Source: Planctomycetota bacterium | Lineage (GTDB): Bacteria; Planctomycetota; Phycisphaerae; UBA1845 | NCBI GenBank assembly: GCA_022561415.1 | Contig: JADFRH010000029.1 | Location: 1 to 12,883 of the forward strand | Direction: 5' to 3' | DNA length: 12,883 nt | Shown: piece after piece, positions 1-7,948 of the stretch | How the letters are laid out: every line of letters starts with the position of its first letter | Numbering within the stretch: the first letter of the stretch is position 1 | Notes under the pieces: model-generated | What the model saw: only the letters and a program-made list of their open reading frames with translations | The model's database searches: none | What the model was told of the DNA's origin: nothing | Translations under genes and position numbers: made by a program

Positions 1-2139
1 CACCAGTTTTAAATTGAATTTGTTGGCGATGGCCTGCCCGGCATGCGGGTTGTTTTTGTCTATCAACGAATAGATTGTATCCAGTAGTTTTTTTGTTTCA
101 ACCGGCTTTGTCAAGAAAGCATCAACACCTGCTTGTTTGGATTGCTTGATGGCATCGGTCGTAGCATTAGCGGTTAGCATAATGATTGGAATTCTGTCAC
201 GGCCGGTTTTCATGAACCGATAAATCTTTACTGTTTCAATTCCTCCCATTACCGGCATATACATATCCATGATGACGATGTCATAATCTTTCTTGTCGAT
301 ACAATCCAGCACCTTCTCTCCATTATCCACGATGTCGACAGTATGCCCGGAATACTCAAGTATCTTCCGGATAACTTTCTGGTTGGTTGGATTGTCCTCG
401 CCGACAAGAATATTCAGATGCGAATTTGTTGCTGAGTCGGACTGCAGGTCAACAAGAGCAGTGACATTATCATAATCATCCGTCTCAAGAGTAGTTGCGT
501 GTAATATATTAAAGAGTAATCTTTTTTCCAGCGGTTTGTTTAGTACGCAAAAATATCCTGCAGCAAGCAGGCGCGCATGATTATAAGAAGAATCATTTCC
601 TATAAGAACGAGATTGGTGTGCTTGATATGAATATTGTCCGATATCTGCTCTGCAAACGAGGCAGCATCTATTTCCAGACTTCCATCATCAACCAGCACT
701 ATGCTATAGGGGGCATGGGTTTTAACCGCCGTAATGAGTATTTTTTTTACATCAGTACTGGTCGCGGCATATTGCCAATCCAGTCCCCAGGTTGACAGAT
801 GTTGTTCAAGTGATTCATCCCTGGATCCGGAAAGGATCAGGATGCGGGGTTTATGGGATAACCAGTTGGGTCGATATGTTTCGGTGCTTTCCTGTTGCCG
901 CATAAATGTCAGTTCAAACCAGAAAGTACTGCCTTCATCAGCCTGACTGACTACACCCATTTTCCCACCCATCAGTTCTACCAGATTACGGGCGATAGAT
1001 GTACCCAGACCGGTGCCGCCATAGATCTGACTGATTGACTGATCAGCCTGGGTAAATTTGTCGAAAATCTGTTCCTGTACTTCTTCACGTATGCCAATAC
1101 CGGTATCTATGACTTCAAACCGTAGATGTGCATACTGATGCTCAATATTAACAGTTGAAATATTGACTTCAATACCGCCCTGCTCGGTAAATTTACTGGC
1201 ATTACTGATGAGGTTGATCAGCACCTGGCGTAGATGTTGTTCATCACCTACCAGATTATATGGCGTATCAGGTGTAATATGCAGATTGCAATTCAGTCCT
1301 TTCTTCTCTGCTAATGGGGCCATCATTCTTACAGTCGATTGCACTGTTGCATATAGATCGAAATCCCGTGCCTCTATTGTAGTTTTACCGGCTTCAATTT
1401 TTGATATATCGAGTATATTTTCAATCAGTGAAAGCAGTGTTTTAGCAGAGGCCTGAATGGTAGATACAAAATCACGTTGTTCTGTATCCAGTTTCGTTGC
1501 AGTGAGCAAATCACTCATGCCAATGACACCATTTAACGGTGTGCGTATCTCATGACTCATGTTGGCAAGAAACTGACTTTTGGCAAGGTTTGCAGCCTTG
1601 GCAGAGTCCATGGCATTGTGAAGTCTGGAAATGAGCAATGAAACATATCCAGAGAGGACTATCAGGGTCAATAATAATCCATAACCAAGTATCTTTTGTC
1701 CCTGCCAGTATTCATTGTTGCCTAATACAATCAGAAATCCGATAACACTGCATAACGCACTGACAAAAAGATACTTGTTACCGTATCTGAAACCATTTCC
1801 AAATGTAACAAATAAATAAACGCCGAAAAGTGGTGCGCCAGTCTCACCGGTAGCAAGCATAGCGTAAGTACAGGCAGACATATCCAGGGTTAAACCTGTC
1901 AAGCGTCGAATGACATTCCTGCCCGTATCTAAATAAATCCATAAAAGAACGAAGAAACCAACGACTACATAAAGCGCGGAAATAAATATTATTTTGCTTT
2001 CAAAAGGTTGGTCGGTATTGATAAATAATATATAAGAGAGCCAGATCAGGCCGATAATAATTCTGACGTTGGCTTGCTCATGCTCGGTATCCAGGTGATC
2101 CAGCACCTTTCCGTGAATCTTTTTTATAAATGGGGCCAT
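1..2139 (-). CDS. rpfC: RpfC-like hybrid sensor histidine kinase (3' end cut by window edge)
   Basis: The frame is open from ATG at 2139 to base 1, giving 713 residues with no stop, so the C-terminus lies outside the window. Order: hydrophobic segments spread over residues about 27-171; HisKA with the phospho-acceptor His196 in SHEIRTP; HATPase_c with N309/N313 (N box), DTGIGI 345-350, FDKF 359-362 and GGTGLG 374-379; a degenerate receiver about 431-550; and an intact receiver about 576-695 with E581/D582, phospho-acceptor D625, T656 and K678. The charged N-terminus with EHEQA before the first membrane span resembles RpfC-type DSF sensors, which normally end in an HPt domain; that part is not visible here. 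The HD-GYP gene lies 38 nt upstream on the same strand, as in rpfG-rpfC pairs. Only a weak AGAAAG precedes the ATG. The codons are AT-rich, unlike everything right of about 2,690. The kinase call is certain; DSF as the ligand is inferred. Confidence 0.9.
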   Translation of the reverse strand, partial: MAPFIKKIHGKVLDHLDTEHEQANVRIIIGLIWLSYILFINTDQPFESKIIFISALYVVVGFFVLLWIYLDTGRNVIRRLTGLTLDMSACTYAMLATGETGAPLFGVYLFVTFGNGFRYGNKYLFVSALCSVIGFLIVLGNNEYWQGQKILGYGLLLTLIVLSGYVSLLISRLHNAMDSAKAANLAKSQFLANMSHEIRTPLNGVIGMSDLLTATKLDTEQRDFVSTIQASAKTLLSLIENILDISKIEAGKTTIEARDFDLYATVQSTVRMMAPLAEKKGLNCNLHITPDTPYNLVGDEQHLRQVLINLISNASKFTEQGGIEVNISTVNIEHQYAHLRFEVIDTGIGIREEVQEQIFDKFTQADQSISQIYGGTGLGTSIARNLVELMGGKMGVVSQADEGSTFWFELTFMRQQESTETYRPNWLSHKPRILILSGSRDESLEQHLSTWGLDWQYAATSTDVKKILITAVKTHAPYSIVLVDDGSLEIDAASFAEQISDNIHIKHTNLVLIGNDSSYNHARLLAAGYFCVLNKPLEKRLLFNILHATTLETDDYDNVTALVDLQSDSATNSHLNILVGEDNPTNQKVIRKILEYSGHTVDIVDNGEKVLDCIDKKDYDIVIMDMYMPVMGGIETVKIYRFMKTGRDRIPIIMLTANATTDAIKQSKQAGVDAFLTKPVETKKLLDTIYSLIDKNNPHAGQAIANKFNLKLV

Positions 2140-2177
2140 ATTACTTTCTGGAACAGGTGGTGCTTTCCTTTTTGTTG

Positions 2178-3770
2178 TTAACTGTTTTTTGTGTTAGCCA
2201 TTTCCACAGCGTGTTCCTGACAGGCAATAATCTCATCAAGCGTGTTAAACAGGGCATCAACACAATTTGGATCCAGTTGTCTGGTTTTCTGCCGGCTGAT
2301 TTCTTCAAGTGTCGCCTCCACTGTCCAGGACTGCTTGTAAGGCCGGGTGCTGGTCAGTGCATCAAAAATGTCAGCAGTAGTGACGATTCGCGCCTCCATC
2401 GGTATATCCTCGCCATGAAGACCCGTTGGATAGCCTTCGCCATTAAATCTTTCATGGTGATTCAGTGCAATAATCGCGCCCATCTTTAAATAGGGTGACG
2501 GACTGTCTTTAAGGATCTCGTGCCCTATGCTCGTATGGGTTTTCATTATATCCATTTCATCGGCATTCAAAGGGCCGGGCTTAAGTAATATTTTATCAGG
2601 AATCCCAATCTTGCCTATGTCATGCATGGGTGCAGCAATTTCTATAATCTCGCAGAAATCGGAACTCATGCCGAGTTCATCGGCGATGATCTGGCAGAGA
2701 TAGGCGACTTCCACGCTATGGCGCAGGACATTCTGCCCGTAGCTGGTGCGGAATTGGAGGCGGCCCATGAGATCGAGCGCCTTCTTGTGAACGCCGTTCA
2801 CCTTGGCTTCGAGCGCCGCCTGGCGTCCGAACTCGCTGATCTGCTCCTCGATTTCCTTTTCGGACTCGGCGACGACTTCCTCGATCCGCGTGGGGTGGAT
2901 GCGCCCGTCGCGCACGAGCTTGTCGAGCGAGCGCCGCGCGATTTCCTTGCGCACCGGATCGAAGCACGAGATCTGCACGATGCCGGGCGTGTCATCGACG
3001 ATCAGCGTGACGCCGGTCGTCTTCTCGAACGCGCGGATATTGCGCCCCTCGCGCCCGATGATGCGGCCCTTCATTTCGTCGGCGGGCACGTCCACGGTGG
3101 CGATGACGGTTTCACAGGTGTGCTCGGCGGCGTAGCGCTGGATGGCCTCGATGGTGATGTTGCGGGCCTTCTCGCGGGCGTTTTCCTTGGCGGTGGTGAG
3201 GATTTTCTCGACCATCTGGCCGGCTTCGTGCTCGACCTCCTGCTCGATGCGTTTGAGGCACAAGGCTTTGGCGTCATCGCGGGTGAGCTGGGAGACGCGC
3301 AGCAACTCGGCCCGCTGATCCGCGTAGAGCTGTTCGACCTGGTCCGTTTTTTCCGCGACGGCCTTCTCCCGAGCCGCCACGGACTGCTCGCTGGATTCGA
3401 TCTTGCGCTCTTTGGTGGAGAGGACGTCCAGCTTTTTGTCGAGCACGTCCTCGCGTTTTGCGATGCGGCGCTCGGAGGCCTTGATCTCGTCCCGCGTCTC
3501 GGCGGTCTCGCGCTCGAATCGTTCCTTCACTTCGAGATGCTTTTTTTGTACGTCGACGTCGGCGGCCTTCAGAAGCTCCTCGGATTTCCGTTTCGCGTCC
3601 GAAAGCAGTCGATCGGCCTCGGCTTGGCGGCTGGCCTGAGTGGCCCGGGCCCGAGAGCGCTCCCACCCCATCGCGGCAACACCGCCCACAGCGGCTGCCA
3701 CAAACAGGAACAGCACCAGCGAGCCCGCGCTCTCGACAATCGCGGCGAGCAGAAAGGTTTGCGGTCCCAT
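2178..3770 (-). CDS. rny: Chimeric frame: RNase Y N-terminal part joined to RpfG-like HD-GYP C-terminal part
   Basis: The frame encodes 530 residues from ATG 3770. Residues 5-34 form a membrane anchor, about 40-200 a charged coiled coil, and about 220-280 a KH domain with [12 protein letters not shown] at 235-246. [15 protein letters not shown] at 344-358 is the RNase Y HD start, with metal ligand H351. All of this is standard for RNase Y, the membrane-bound endoribonuclease of mRNA decay. After IADELG (362-367) the protein becomes an RpfG-type c-di-GMP phosphodiesterase domain: [14 protein letters not shown] from 379, [11 protein letters not shown] at 438-448, and ALTSTRPYK near 471-479. H351 to H383 is 32 residues, the HD-GYP spacing; RNase Y has about 29. 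The RNase Y C-terminus and the RpfG receiver are missing. The codons change from GC-rich to AT-rich at the joint. ATG 3770 was chosen because the in-frame extension to 3881 is unlike the family and the anchor follows directly; no clear Shine-Dalgarno is seen. Both halves are recognised with confidence; their union is probably artificial. Confidence 0.8.
   Translation of the reverse strand: MGPQTFLLAAIVESAGSLVLFLFVAAAVGGVAAMGWERSRARATQASRQAEADRLLSDAKRKSEELLKAADVDVQKKHLEVKERFERETAETRDEIKASERRIAKREDVLDKKLDVLSTKERKIESSEQSVAAREKAVAEKTDQVEQLYADQRAELLRVSQLTRDDAKALCLKRIEQEVEHEAGQMVEKILTTAKENAREKARNITIEAIQRYAAEHTCETVIATVDVPADEMKGRIIGREGRNIRAFEKTTGVTLIVDDTPGIVQISCFDPVRKEIARRSLDKLVRDGRIHPTRIEEVVAESEKEIEEQISEFGRQAALEAKVNGVHKKALDLMGRLQFRTSYGQNVLRHSVEVAYLCQIIADELGMSSDFCEIIEIAAPMHDIGKIGIPDKILLKPGPLNADEMDIMKTHTSIGHEILKDSPSPYLKMGAIIALNHHERFNGEGYPTGLHGEDIPMEARIVTTADIFDALTSTRPYKQSWTVEATLEEISRQKTRQLDPNCVDALFNTLDEIIACQEHAVEMANTKNS
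2645..2695 (-). other. Composition and domain breakpoint inside the rny/rpfG frame
   Basis: Reading the minus strand, codons are GC-ending through the RNase Y part. They become AT-rich from about 2,648 downward (ATT ATA GAA ATT GCT GCA). The protein family changes between residues 361 and 374. The helix ending IADELG is shared by both HD families, so the exact joint cannot be placed inside it. GCCGATGAACTCGGC at 2670-2684 is a 5-bp inverted repeat with a 5-nt loop sitting in the joint. Such short palindromes and conserved stretches are plausible places for assembly or amplification chimeras. The mechanism is inference; the discontinuity itself is visible. Confidence 0.8.
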
Positions 3771-3959
3771 TTTTTCATCCAGTGTTTTTGCATTAGTTCG
3801 CTGTGGAAAGGGCGATCCAACTGGATGCCCACGCCGGGTGGCGGCGATGGATGGCAGGGGCTGGGCGTGTGAACATTCCACGACCGGCCGATGGCATAGG
3901 CCGACTTTTCGACGGCTGGAAGGCTGGAAGCGTCAGGGTCGGGGCTCGTACGAAACTAC

Positions 3960-4005
3960 GAGGATCGAAAGATTATTGATTACGGATGATCAGTCGGCGA
4001 TCCTC
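3960..4005. repeat. 8-bp inverted repeat around an AT-rich 30-nt core
   Basis: GAGGATCG at 3960-3967 is mirrored by CGATCCTC at 3998-4005. The 30-nt core includes AT-rich GATTATTGATTA and the palindrome TGATCA. It lies about 190 nt upstream of the rny start. It could be an operator or a long-loop RNA stem. The arms are perfect, but one such pair in a GC-rich intergenic region may occur by chance. Confidence 0.35.
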
Positions 4006-4142
4006 TAAAAGAGCGAACCCTTGCACTCGCTACTCGCGAATGCTCCCTCGCCGTATGGTCTCAGGTCGAGGCGCCCTCCGCGCAAAACGACCGTGACTCT
4101 CGGCTGGTTCCGCCAAGATGCACATCCATCGTCACCACAACA

Positions 4143-4172
4143 TTAACATTCTACGACGGGGCGGATTATACG
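4143..4172 (+). promoter_or_regulatory. Weak sigma-70-type promoter candidate for the 4325-6648 gene group
   Basis: TTAACA at 4143-4148 matches TTGACA at five of six positions. After an 18-nt spacer, TATACG at 4167-4172 matches TATAAT at four of six. It is correctly oriented and would give a leader of about 145 nt before the GTG start. The match is modest, so this is only a candidate. Confidence 0.25.
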
Positions 4173-4324
4173 GTTCGGCCGGCCGGGACGCCACTACCAA
4201 AATCCGCACGTCGTCGGAGCGGACTCCCGCCCCGGGAACCGCGGGGAGATACCCCTTGCGATCGGCGCCGTTGCGGAATACGATCTCATGGTGAGCCAAG
4301 TGTGGCTCGCGGGATGTTGTTTGA

Positions 4325-4816
4325 GTGTCCAGCGCGAACGAGACCGACGTGCGGCCTGATTTGCCCAAACCCAACGCGCAAACCGTGCATTGGATCATCG
4401 CCGTGCTGCTCGCGGTCATCGCCACGGCGCTTTGGTCGCGCCCCTCCACGAACCTCATCCCGGCCGCGTTCGGACAGGGGCAGCCTTTGGCCGGTGCCCG
4501 CGGTGTTTACGCCTTCACCGGCCAGCTCGACCACAACCGCTACGGTCTGTTCATGCTGGACATCGACCAGGGGACGATTTGGGCGTACGAAATCGAAAAC
4601 TCGGGCGGGACGCGCAAGATGCGTCTAATTGCTGCCAGGACATGGATTTACGATCGATACTTGCAGGACTTCAACAGCGCCTCACCTAGTTTTCGCATGG
4701 TTCAGGAACTCGTTGCTCTACAGCGGACTCAGGCCGAGCCCGACGCGGCGGCCGACGACGACCAGCAGGGTGACGGCCGGACGAACGCGAGCGACCCCGA
4801 TCGGCCGGGAGGCTGA
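4325..4816 (+). CDS. Conserved hypothetical single-span membrane-anchored protein
   Basis: 163 residues. The GTG at 4325 is the first possible start because an in-frame TGA stands immediately before it. A short polar N-terminus is followed by one hydrophobic segment (about residues 21-38, TVHWIIAVLLAVIATALW). Next comes a small soluble domain (about 55-135) with the phrases MLDIDQGTIWAYE and MRLIAARTWIYDRYL, which suggest a beta-strand-rich fold that would sit outside the cytoplasm. The C-terminal 28 residues are acidic and low-complexity. I recognise the general type from planctomycete genomes but know of no function. It lies 32 nt upstream of the HTH protein gene and is probably co-transcribed with it, so the two may work together at the membrane. 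The reading frame is well supported by codon composition and by this arrangement; the function is unknown. Confidence 0.7.
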   Translation: MSSANETDVRPDLPKPNAQTVHWIIAVLLAVIATALWSRPSTNLIPAAFGQGQPLAGARGVYAFTGQLDHNRYGLFMLDIDQGTIWAYEIENSGGTRKMRLIAARTWIYDRYLQDFNSASPSFRMVQELVALQRTQAEPDAAADDDQQGDGRTNASDPDRPGG

Positions 4817-4837
4817 TCGCCGGGCCGTACTTTGAGC

Positions 4838-4842
4838 AGGAG
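4838..4842 (+). promoter_or_regulatory. Shine-Dalgarno site for the HTH membrane protein
   Basis: AGGAG ends 6 nt before ATG 4849. It fixes the start, and the HTH domain begins directly after that Met. Confidence 0.7.
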
Positions 4843-4848
4843 TGATCA

Positions 4849-5745
4849 ATGGGCAAGCCGTTCTATTCGCTGGACGAAGTGCGAGACATTCTCAACAAGA
4901 ACGTCAATGCCATCCGGGATTTGGTGCGAGACGGCACCCTGCGCGAGTTTCGTGACGCCGGAAAGGTCTTCTACAAAGGCGAGGACGTAGACAAGCTCGC
5001 CGGCGGCGGGGCATCCGACAAGAGCGGCACCGGCGAGATCGTGCTCGAAAAGGCCGACGAAGAGGACGAGCTGCCCTCGCTCGCCGATTCGGGCGGCGGG
5101 ACCAGCGTTATCGGCCTCGAGGCCGTCGATGACGAGTCCGACGAGAAAGAGAAGGAAGACACGGTAATAACAGCCAGCGGCATAGGCGTGTTCGACGACG
5201 ATGAGTTGGAAATCGACGCCGATCCGATGGCGAAGACGCAGATCACGACCGGCGCCACCGCCGACCAGATCTCCCTGGAAGGCAGCGGCAGCGGGTCGGG
5301 CCTGCTCGACCTGACCCGCGAAGCCGACGATACGTCGTTGGGGGCCGAGCTGCTTGACGAGATCTACCCCGGCGAAGACGATGCCACCGAGTCCGTCGAT
5401 GCCGAACCGCCCGTCGAAGCCGCCGCGACCAAACCCGACGCGGAGGAAGAGGCCGACGCGGCGCTCGAGAGCGCGGAAGCGGGTGCCATCGTCCTGCCGG
5501 TCTCCGTGGCCGCCGGCGACCCGAGCGAGGGTGTGTTCTCCGGGCTGCTGGTCGGCTCGCTGATCCTGCTCGGTCTGTCCGGGGCCGTGGCGGCCAGCGT
5601 CTTGCAAGGGTATCTGCCCGACTACGCCGCGTATTTGAGCGACCGGTTTCTGATCGTCTTCCTCCCCGGGGCGGCCGGAGTCGTCCTCGTATCCCTGCTG
5701 GTCGGCTGGTTCCTCGGAAAGGCCCTCGCTACGCGTCGCCGGTAA
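4849..5745 (+). CDS. MerR-like HTH protein with acidic linker and two C-terminal membrane spans
   Basis: 298 residues. Residues 1-50 form a MerR/excisionase-type winged helix: FYSLDEVRDIL, then AIRDLVRDGTLREFRDAGKVFY and EDVDKL. Residues about 52-225 are an acidic, Gly/Ser/Ala-rich, probably disordered linker holding a more ordered island at 150-175 (GLLDLTREADDTSLGAELLDEIYPG). Two hydrophobic spans follow at about 229-252 and 267-291, ending in a basic tail. The protein would therefore keep its HTH domain in the cytoplasm while anchored in the inner membrane. I recall similar proteins in planctomycetes, where the island motif is conserved, but know of no experimental role. The HTH may bind DNA or may be a protein-interaction module. 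It lies 32 nt after the small membrane-protein gene and 66 nt before the lipoprotein gene. Domain layout is certain; function is not. Confidence 0.85.
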   Translation: MGKPFYSLDEVRDILNKNVNAIRDLVRDGTLREFRDAGKVFYKGEDVDKLAGGGASDKSGTGEIVLEKADEEDELPSLADSGGGTSVIGLEAVDDESDEKEKEDTVITASGIGVFDDDELEIDADPMAKTQITTGATADQISLEGSGSGSGLLDLTREADDTSLGAELLDEIYPGEDDATESVDAEPPVEAAATKPDAEEEADAALESAEAGAIVLPVSVAAGDPSEGVFSGLLVGSLILLGLSGAVAASVLQGYLPDYAAYLSDRFLIVFLPGAAGVVLVSLLVGWFLGKALATRRR

Positions 5746-5798
5746 GATCGCTTCGGCAATCCGAATCGAGCCGCTGTTTCGTCGGCTGAGAATCGTCC

Positions 5799-5805
5799 AA
5801 GGAGG
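5799..5805 (+). promoter_or_regulatory. Strong Shine-Dalgarno for the OmpA-like lipoprotein
   Basis: AAGGAGG stands 6 nt before ATG 5812. It is the best ribosome binding site seen in the window and settles the start, which also gives a proper lipoprotein signal. Confidence 0.8.
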
Positions 5806-5811
5806 GCGGCG

Positions 5812-6648
5812 ATGCGCCATTTCAACCGCATCATTGCTTTGTCGTCGGCTCTGTGGTTCGGCGGATGCGCTGTGCCGAACCAGCAGCGAGAGCTTGAGTA
5901 TCGGCTGACGCAGGCCGAAGGGCGGCTGGCTGACGCGCAGAATGCCACCCGCGACGAACGCGCGCGGACCGCCGCATTCGAGCAGCGCATGCGGGCTCAA
6001 AAACGCACCTGGGAAACCACCAAGGCCGAGAACCAAGCGCTCAACGAGCGCATCAAACAACTGACCGATCGTCAGGCGAAACTCGTCGCGGCGGTCGAAG
6101 CCCGTGCGGAGAAAGTTCCGACGCGCCCGCGCGTCCCGGCCTCGCCGCTGCCGGCGAACGTGGACCGGGCGTTGGCGGCCTTTGCGGAAAAGTACGGCGG
6201 GCGGGTCTGGTACGACCGGGGGCAGGGGGCGGTGAGCTTCGCCAATGATCGGCTGTTCTTAGCAGGCAGCGATGCGGTTCGTGCCGACGCGCATGCGGCA
6301 CTCGGCGAGTTGGCGAGCATACCCGTGCTTCCCGAAGCGCGCGGGCTCGAATTGATTATCGTGGGGCACACCGACGACACGGCGATCACGAATCCCGAGA
6401 CGCTCGCGCGGCACGCGACCAATTGGCACCTTTCGGTGCATCGCGCCATCGCAGTCAAGAACGTCTTGGTCGCAGCCGGTCTGCCGGAATCACGGATGGG
6501 AGTGATGGGCTTCGGCTCGGCCCGCCCGATCGGCGGCGACCGTGCCCGCAATCGGCGCGTGGAGATCTTCCTGGTTCGCAAAGGCGCGGTCCATTCCATG
6601 TCTCCCGTTCGGGCGTCCCCATCCTCACGCCAGCGTTCGCCGAGCTGA
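5812..6648 (+). CDS. OmpA/Pal-like peptidoglycan-binding lipoprotein
   Basis: 278 residues. A short basic-hydrophobic signal ends in the lipobox-like FGGC with the lipid-acceptor Cys19. Phe at -3 is a little unusual. Ala at +2 favours the outer membrane under the E. coli rule. Residues about 26-100 form an alpha-helical coiled coil (QRELEYRLTQAEGRL onward), then a Pro-rich hinge. Residues about 125-255 are an OmpA C-terminal domain with VGHTDD at 184-189, LSVHRA at 207-212, a GxGSxxP stretch at 233-239, and RNRRVEIFL at 246-254. D188 and R248 are at the expected diaminopimelate-binding positions. It probably links the outer membrane to the cell wall. It converges on the sigma-54 activator with 31 nt between stops. 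The last 20 or so residues are a Ser/Arg-rich tail beyond the fold. The family is sure; equivalence to Pal is not, because there are no tol genes here. Confidence 0.88.
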   Translation: MRHFNRIIALSSALWFGGCAVPNQQRELEYRLTQAEGRLADAQNATRDERARTAAFEQRMRAQKRTWETTKAENQALNERIKQLTDRQAKLVAAVEARAEKVPTRPRVPASPLPANVDRALAAFAEKYGGRVWYDRGQGAVSFANDRLFLAGSDAVRADAHAALGELASIPVLPEARGLELIIVGHTDDTAITNPETLARHATNWHLSVHRAIAVKNVLVAAGLPESRMGVMGFGSARPIGGDRARNRRVEIFLVRKGAVHSMSPVRASPSSRQRSPS

Positions 6649-6679
6649 GTTGGCGGTAGCGTCGGGGAATCTTGCGAAG

Positions 6680-7813
6680 CTATTTGGAGCGCGTCGATTG
6701 GGCGGTGCCGGCCTTGGCCGCGGCAGCGTCGGTCGAGTCGTTGCGGGCGCTCGAGCTCGAACTTGCGGTCCGGGTCGGCTGGGCGAAGTCATGCGGCGTT
6801 TCCCGGGCAGGTTTTGAAGTGTCCGACACGGGACGAGGAGCACGTCGATCGGTGGGGCGGGGAATGCGAAGCTTCGCGGACATCTGGCGCAAAACGTGGA
6901 CCGAAATCCCGAGTTGCCGGGCCGCGTCCTGAAAATTCCAATGGTTTTCGTGCAACGCGCGGGCCAGCATGAGCCGCTGGCAGAAAGCCAGCGACGTGAC
7001 GCTCTCGCCGTCCTCGGGTGGGACGAACCCGCCCACGACCTCGGTCGGCAGAACGCCGATATCGATCCGCTCGCCCTGCGACAGCAATAGGGCGCGCTCG
7101 ATCACGGACTGAAGCTCGCGCACGTTGCCGGGCCAGTCGTAGCTGATCAAGAGGGCCAGGGCTTCGTCTGACAAGCCGCTCTGGCGACTGCGATTTCGAC
7201 GAGCGATGGCCTCGAGCAGGTAGGTCGCGAGGGGGGCAATGTCCTCTCGCCGCTCGCGCAGGGCCGGCACGTGGATCGGAAACACGTTCAGCCGGTAGAA
7301 CAGGTCTTCGCGAAACTGGCCGCGCTGGGCCATTTTGAGCAAGTCTCGGTGGGTGGTCGCGATGATGCGGGCATCCACCTCGTAGGTCGCCGTGCCGCCG
7401 AGCCGTGAGAACGTGCGATCCTGCAAAATGCGCAGGAGCTTCGCTTGTGCCACGGCGGGGATGTCGGCGACCTCGTCCAAGAGGAGCGTCCCGCGGTGGC
7501 AGCGCTCGAACACGCCGGAGCGCGATTTGATCGCCCCGGTGAAGGCCCCGCGCTCGTGCCCGAAGAGTTCGCTTTCCAAGAGCGTGTCGGGGCAGGCGCC
7601 GCAATGGAAAGCCTGCATGGGCTGGTCGCGGCGCGGGCTGAGCCGGTGAATGTAGTTCGCCACGAGCTCCTTGCCGGTGCCCGTTTCGCCGGTGAGCAGG
7701 ACCGTGGCCCGGGTCGGCGCGACGCGCTTGCAGAGGTCGATTACGCGGCGCATCGCCCGGCTGGTGCCGATGATGTTGAAGTCCTTGCCGGGATGTTTGG
7801 ACAGATCGGCCAT
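6680..7813 (-). CDS. Sigma-54-dependent AAA+ transcriptional activator without sensor domain
   Basis: 377 residues from ATG 7813. The AAA+ domain starts almost at once: GTSRAMRRV at 16-24, Walker A GETGTGKE at 42-49, the sigma-54-contacting GAFTGA at 89-94, Walker B TLLLDE at 109-114, arginine-finger region REDLFYRL at 168-175, and WPGNVREL at 227-234. A Fis-type HTH follows at about 280-316 (LMLARALHENHWNFQDAARQ onward). All catalytic motifs are intact, so it should remodel sigma-54 RNA polymerase. Two things are odd. There is no receiver, GAF, PAS or FHA domain, so it resembles PspF-type activators controlled by a partner or by abundance. Residues 319-377 are also an added Ser/Ala/Arg-rich, probably disordered tail. 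It lies 135 nt downstream of the ABC ATPase gene on the same strand and may share its transcript. Its target promoters are unknown; no convincing -24/-12 site was found in this window. Confidence 0.93.
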   Translation of the reverse strand: MADLSKHPGKDFNIIGTSRAMRRVIDLCKRVAPTRATVLLTGETGTGKELVANYIHRLSPRRDQPMQAFHCGACPDTLLESELFGHERGAFTGAIKSRSGVFERCHRGTLLLDEVADIPAVAQAKLLRILQDRTFSRLGGTATYEVDARIIATTHRDLLKMAQRGQFREDLFYRLNVFPIHVPALRERREDIAPLATYLLEAIARRNRSRQSGLSDEALALLISYDWPGNVRELQSVIERALLLSQGERIDIGVLPTEVVGGFVPPEDGESVTSLAFCQRLMLARALHENHWNFQDAARQLGISVHVLRQMSAKLRIPRPTDRRAPRPVSDTSKPARETPHDFAQPTRTASSSSSARNDSTDAAAAKAGTAQSTRSK

Positions 7814-7948
7814 TGCAGGAGTTCACGGCGACGTTGCCCACGGAGCGCGACCCCGCGCTCGGGACTCGGTTGCGTTTAGTGTCCTGTGATGCGTGCGATT
7901 TGTCTAGCGGTTCGTCTCACTACCATTCGAGGGATGCGTTGCGGTTTG

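Larger units (their letters stand above)
3771..4324. other. Non-coding interval between rny and the small membrane-protein gene
   Basis: I see no convincing gene in these 554 bases. Open frames here have no family resemblance and no good start signals. The interval separates divergent genes (rny on minus, the 4325 gene on plus) and so should hold both promoters. It contains an AT-rich patch flanked by an 8-bp inverted repeat (3960-4005), a weak plus-strand promoter candidate (4143-4172), and a possible small hairpin with stem GGGG/CCCC around 4243-4255. No tRNA, known riboswitch or recognised small RNA was found. Confidence 0.6.

Noticed and set aside
2622..3872. Long plus-strand open frame (416 codons) opposite rny
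   Set aside because: It is the mirror of the RNase Y coiled-coil and KH coding sequence. The protein has no recognisable fold and runs across the breakpoint; it is a GC-rich antisense artefact.
4020..4100. GC-rich segment with partial self-complementarity that might be a small RNA
   Set aside because: No continuous stem, no conserved core of 6S, SRP, RNase P or tmRNA could be recognised, and no terminator follows.
4846..6060. Minus-strand open frame of 404 codons opposite the HTH and OmpA-like genes
   Set aside because: The opposite strand holds two genes with clear domains, ribosome sites and membrane signals. This frame is low-complexity Gly/Arg/Asp-rich and spans a gene boundary.
6423..6438. 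TGGCAC...GTGCA resembling a sigma-54 -24/-12 promoter
   Set aside because: The spacing between the GG and GC elements is one base too long and the site lies inside the OmpA-domain coding sequence.
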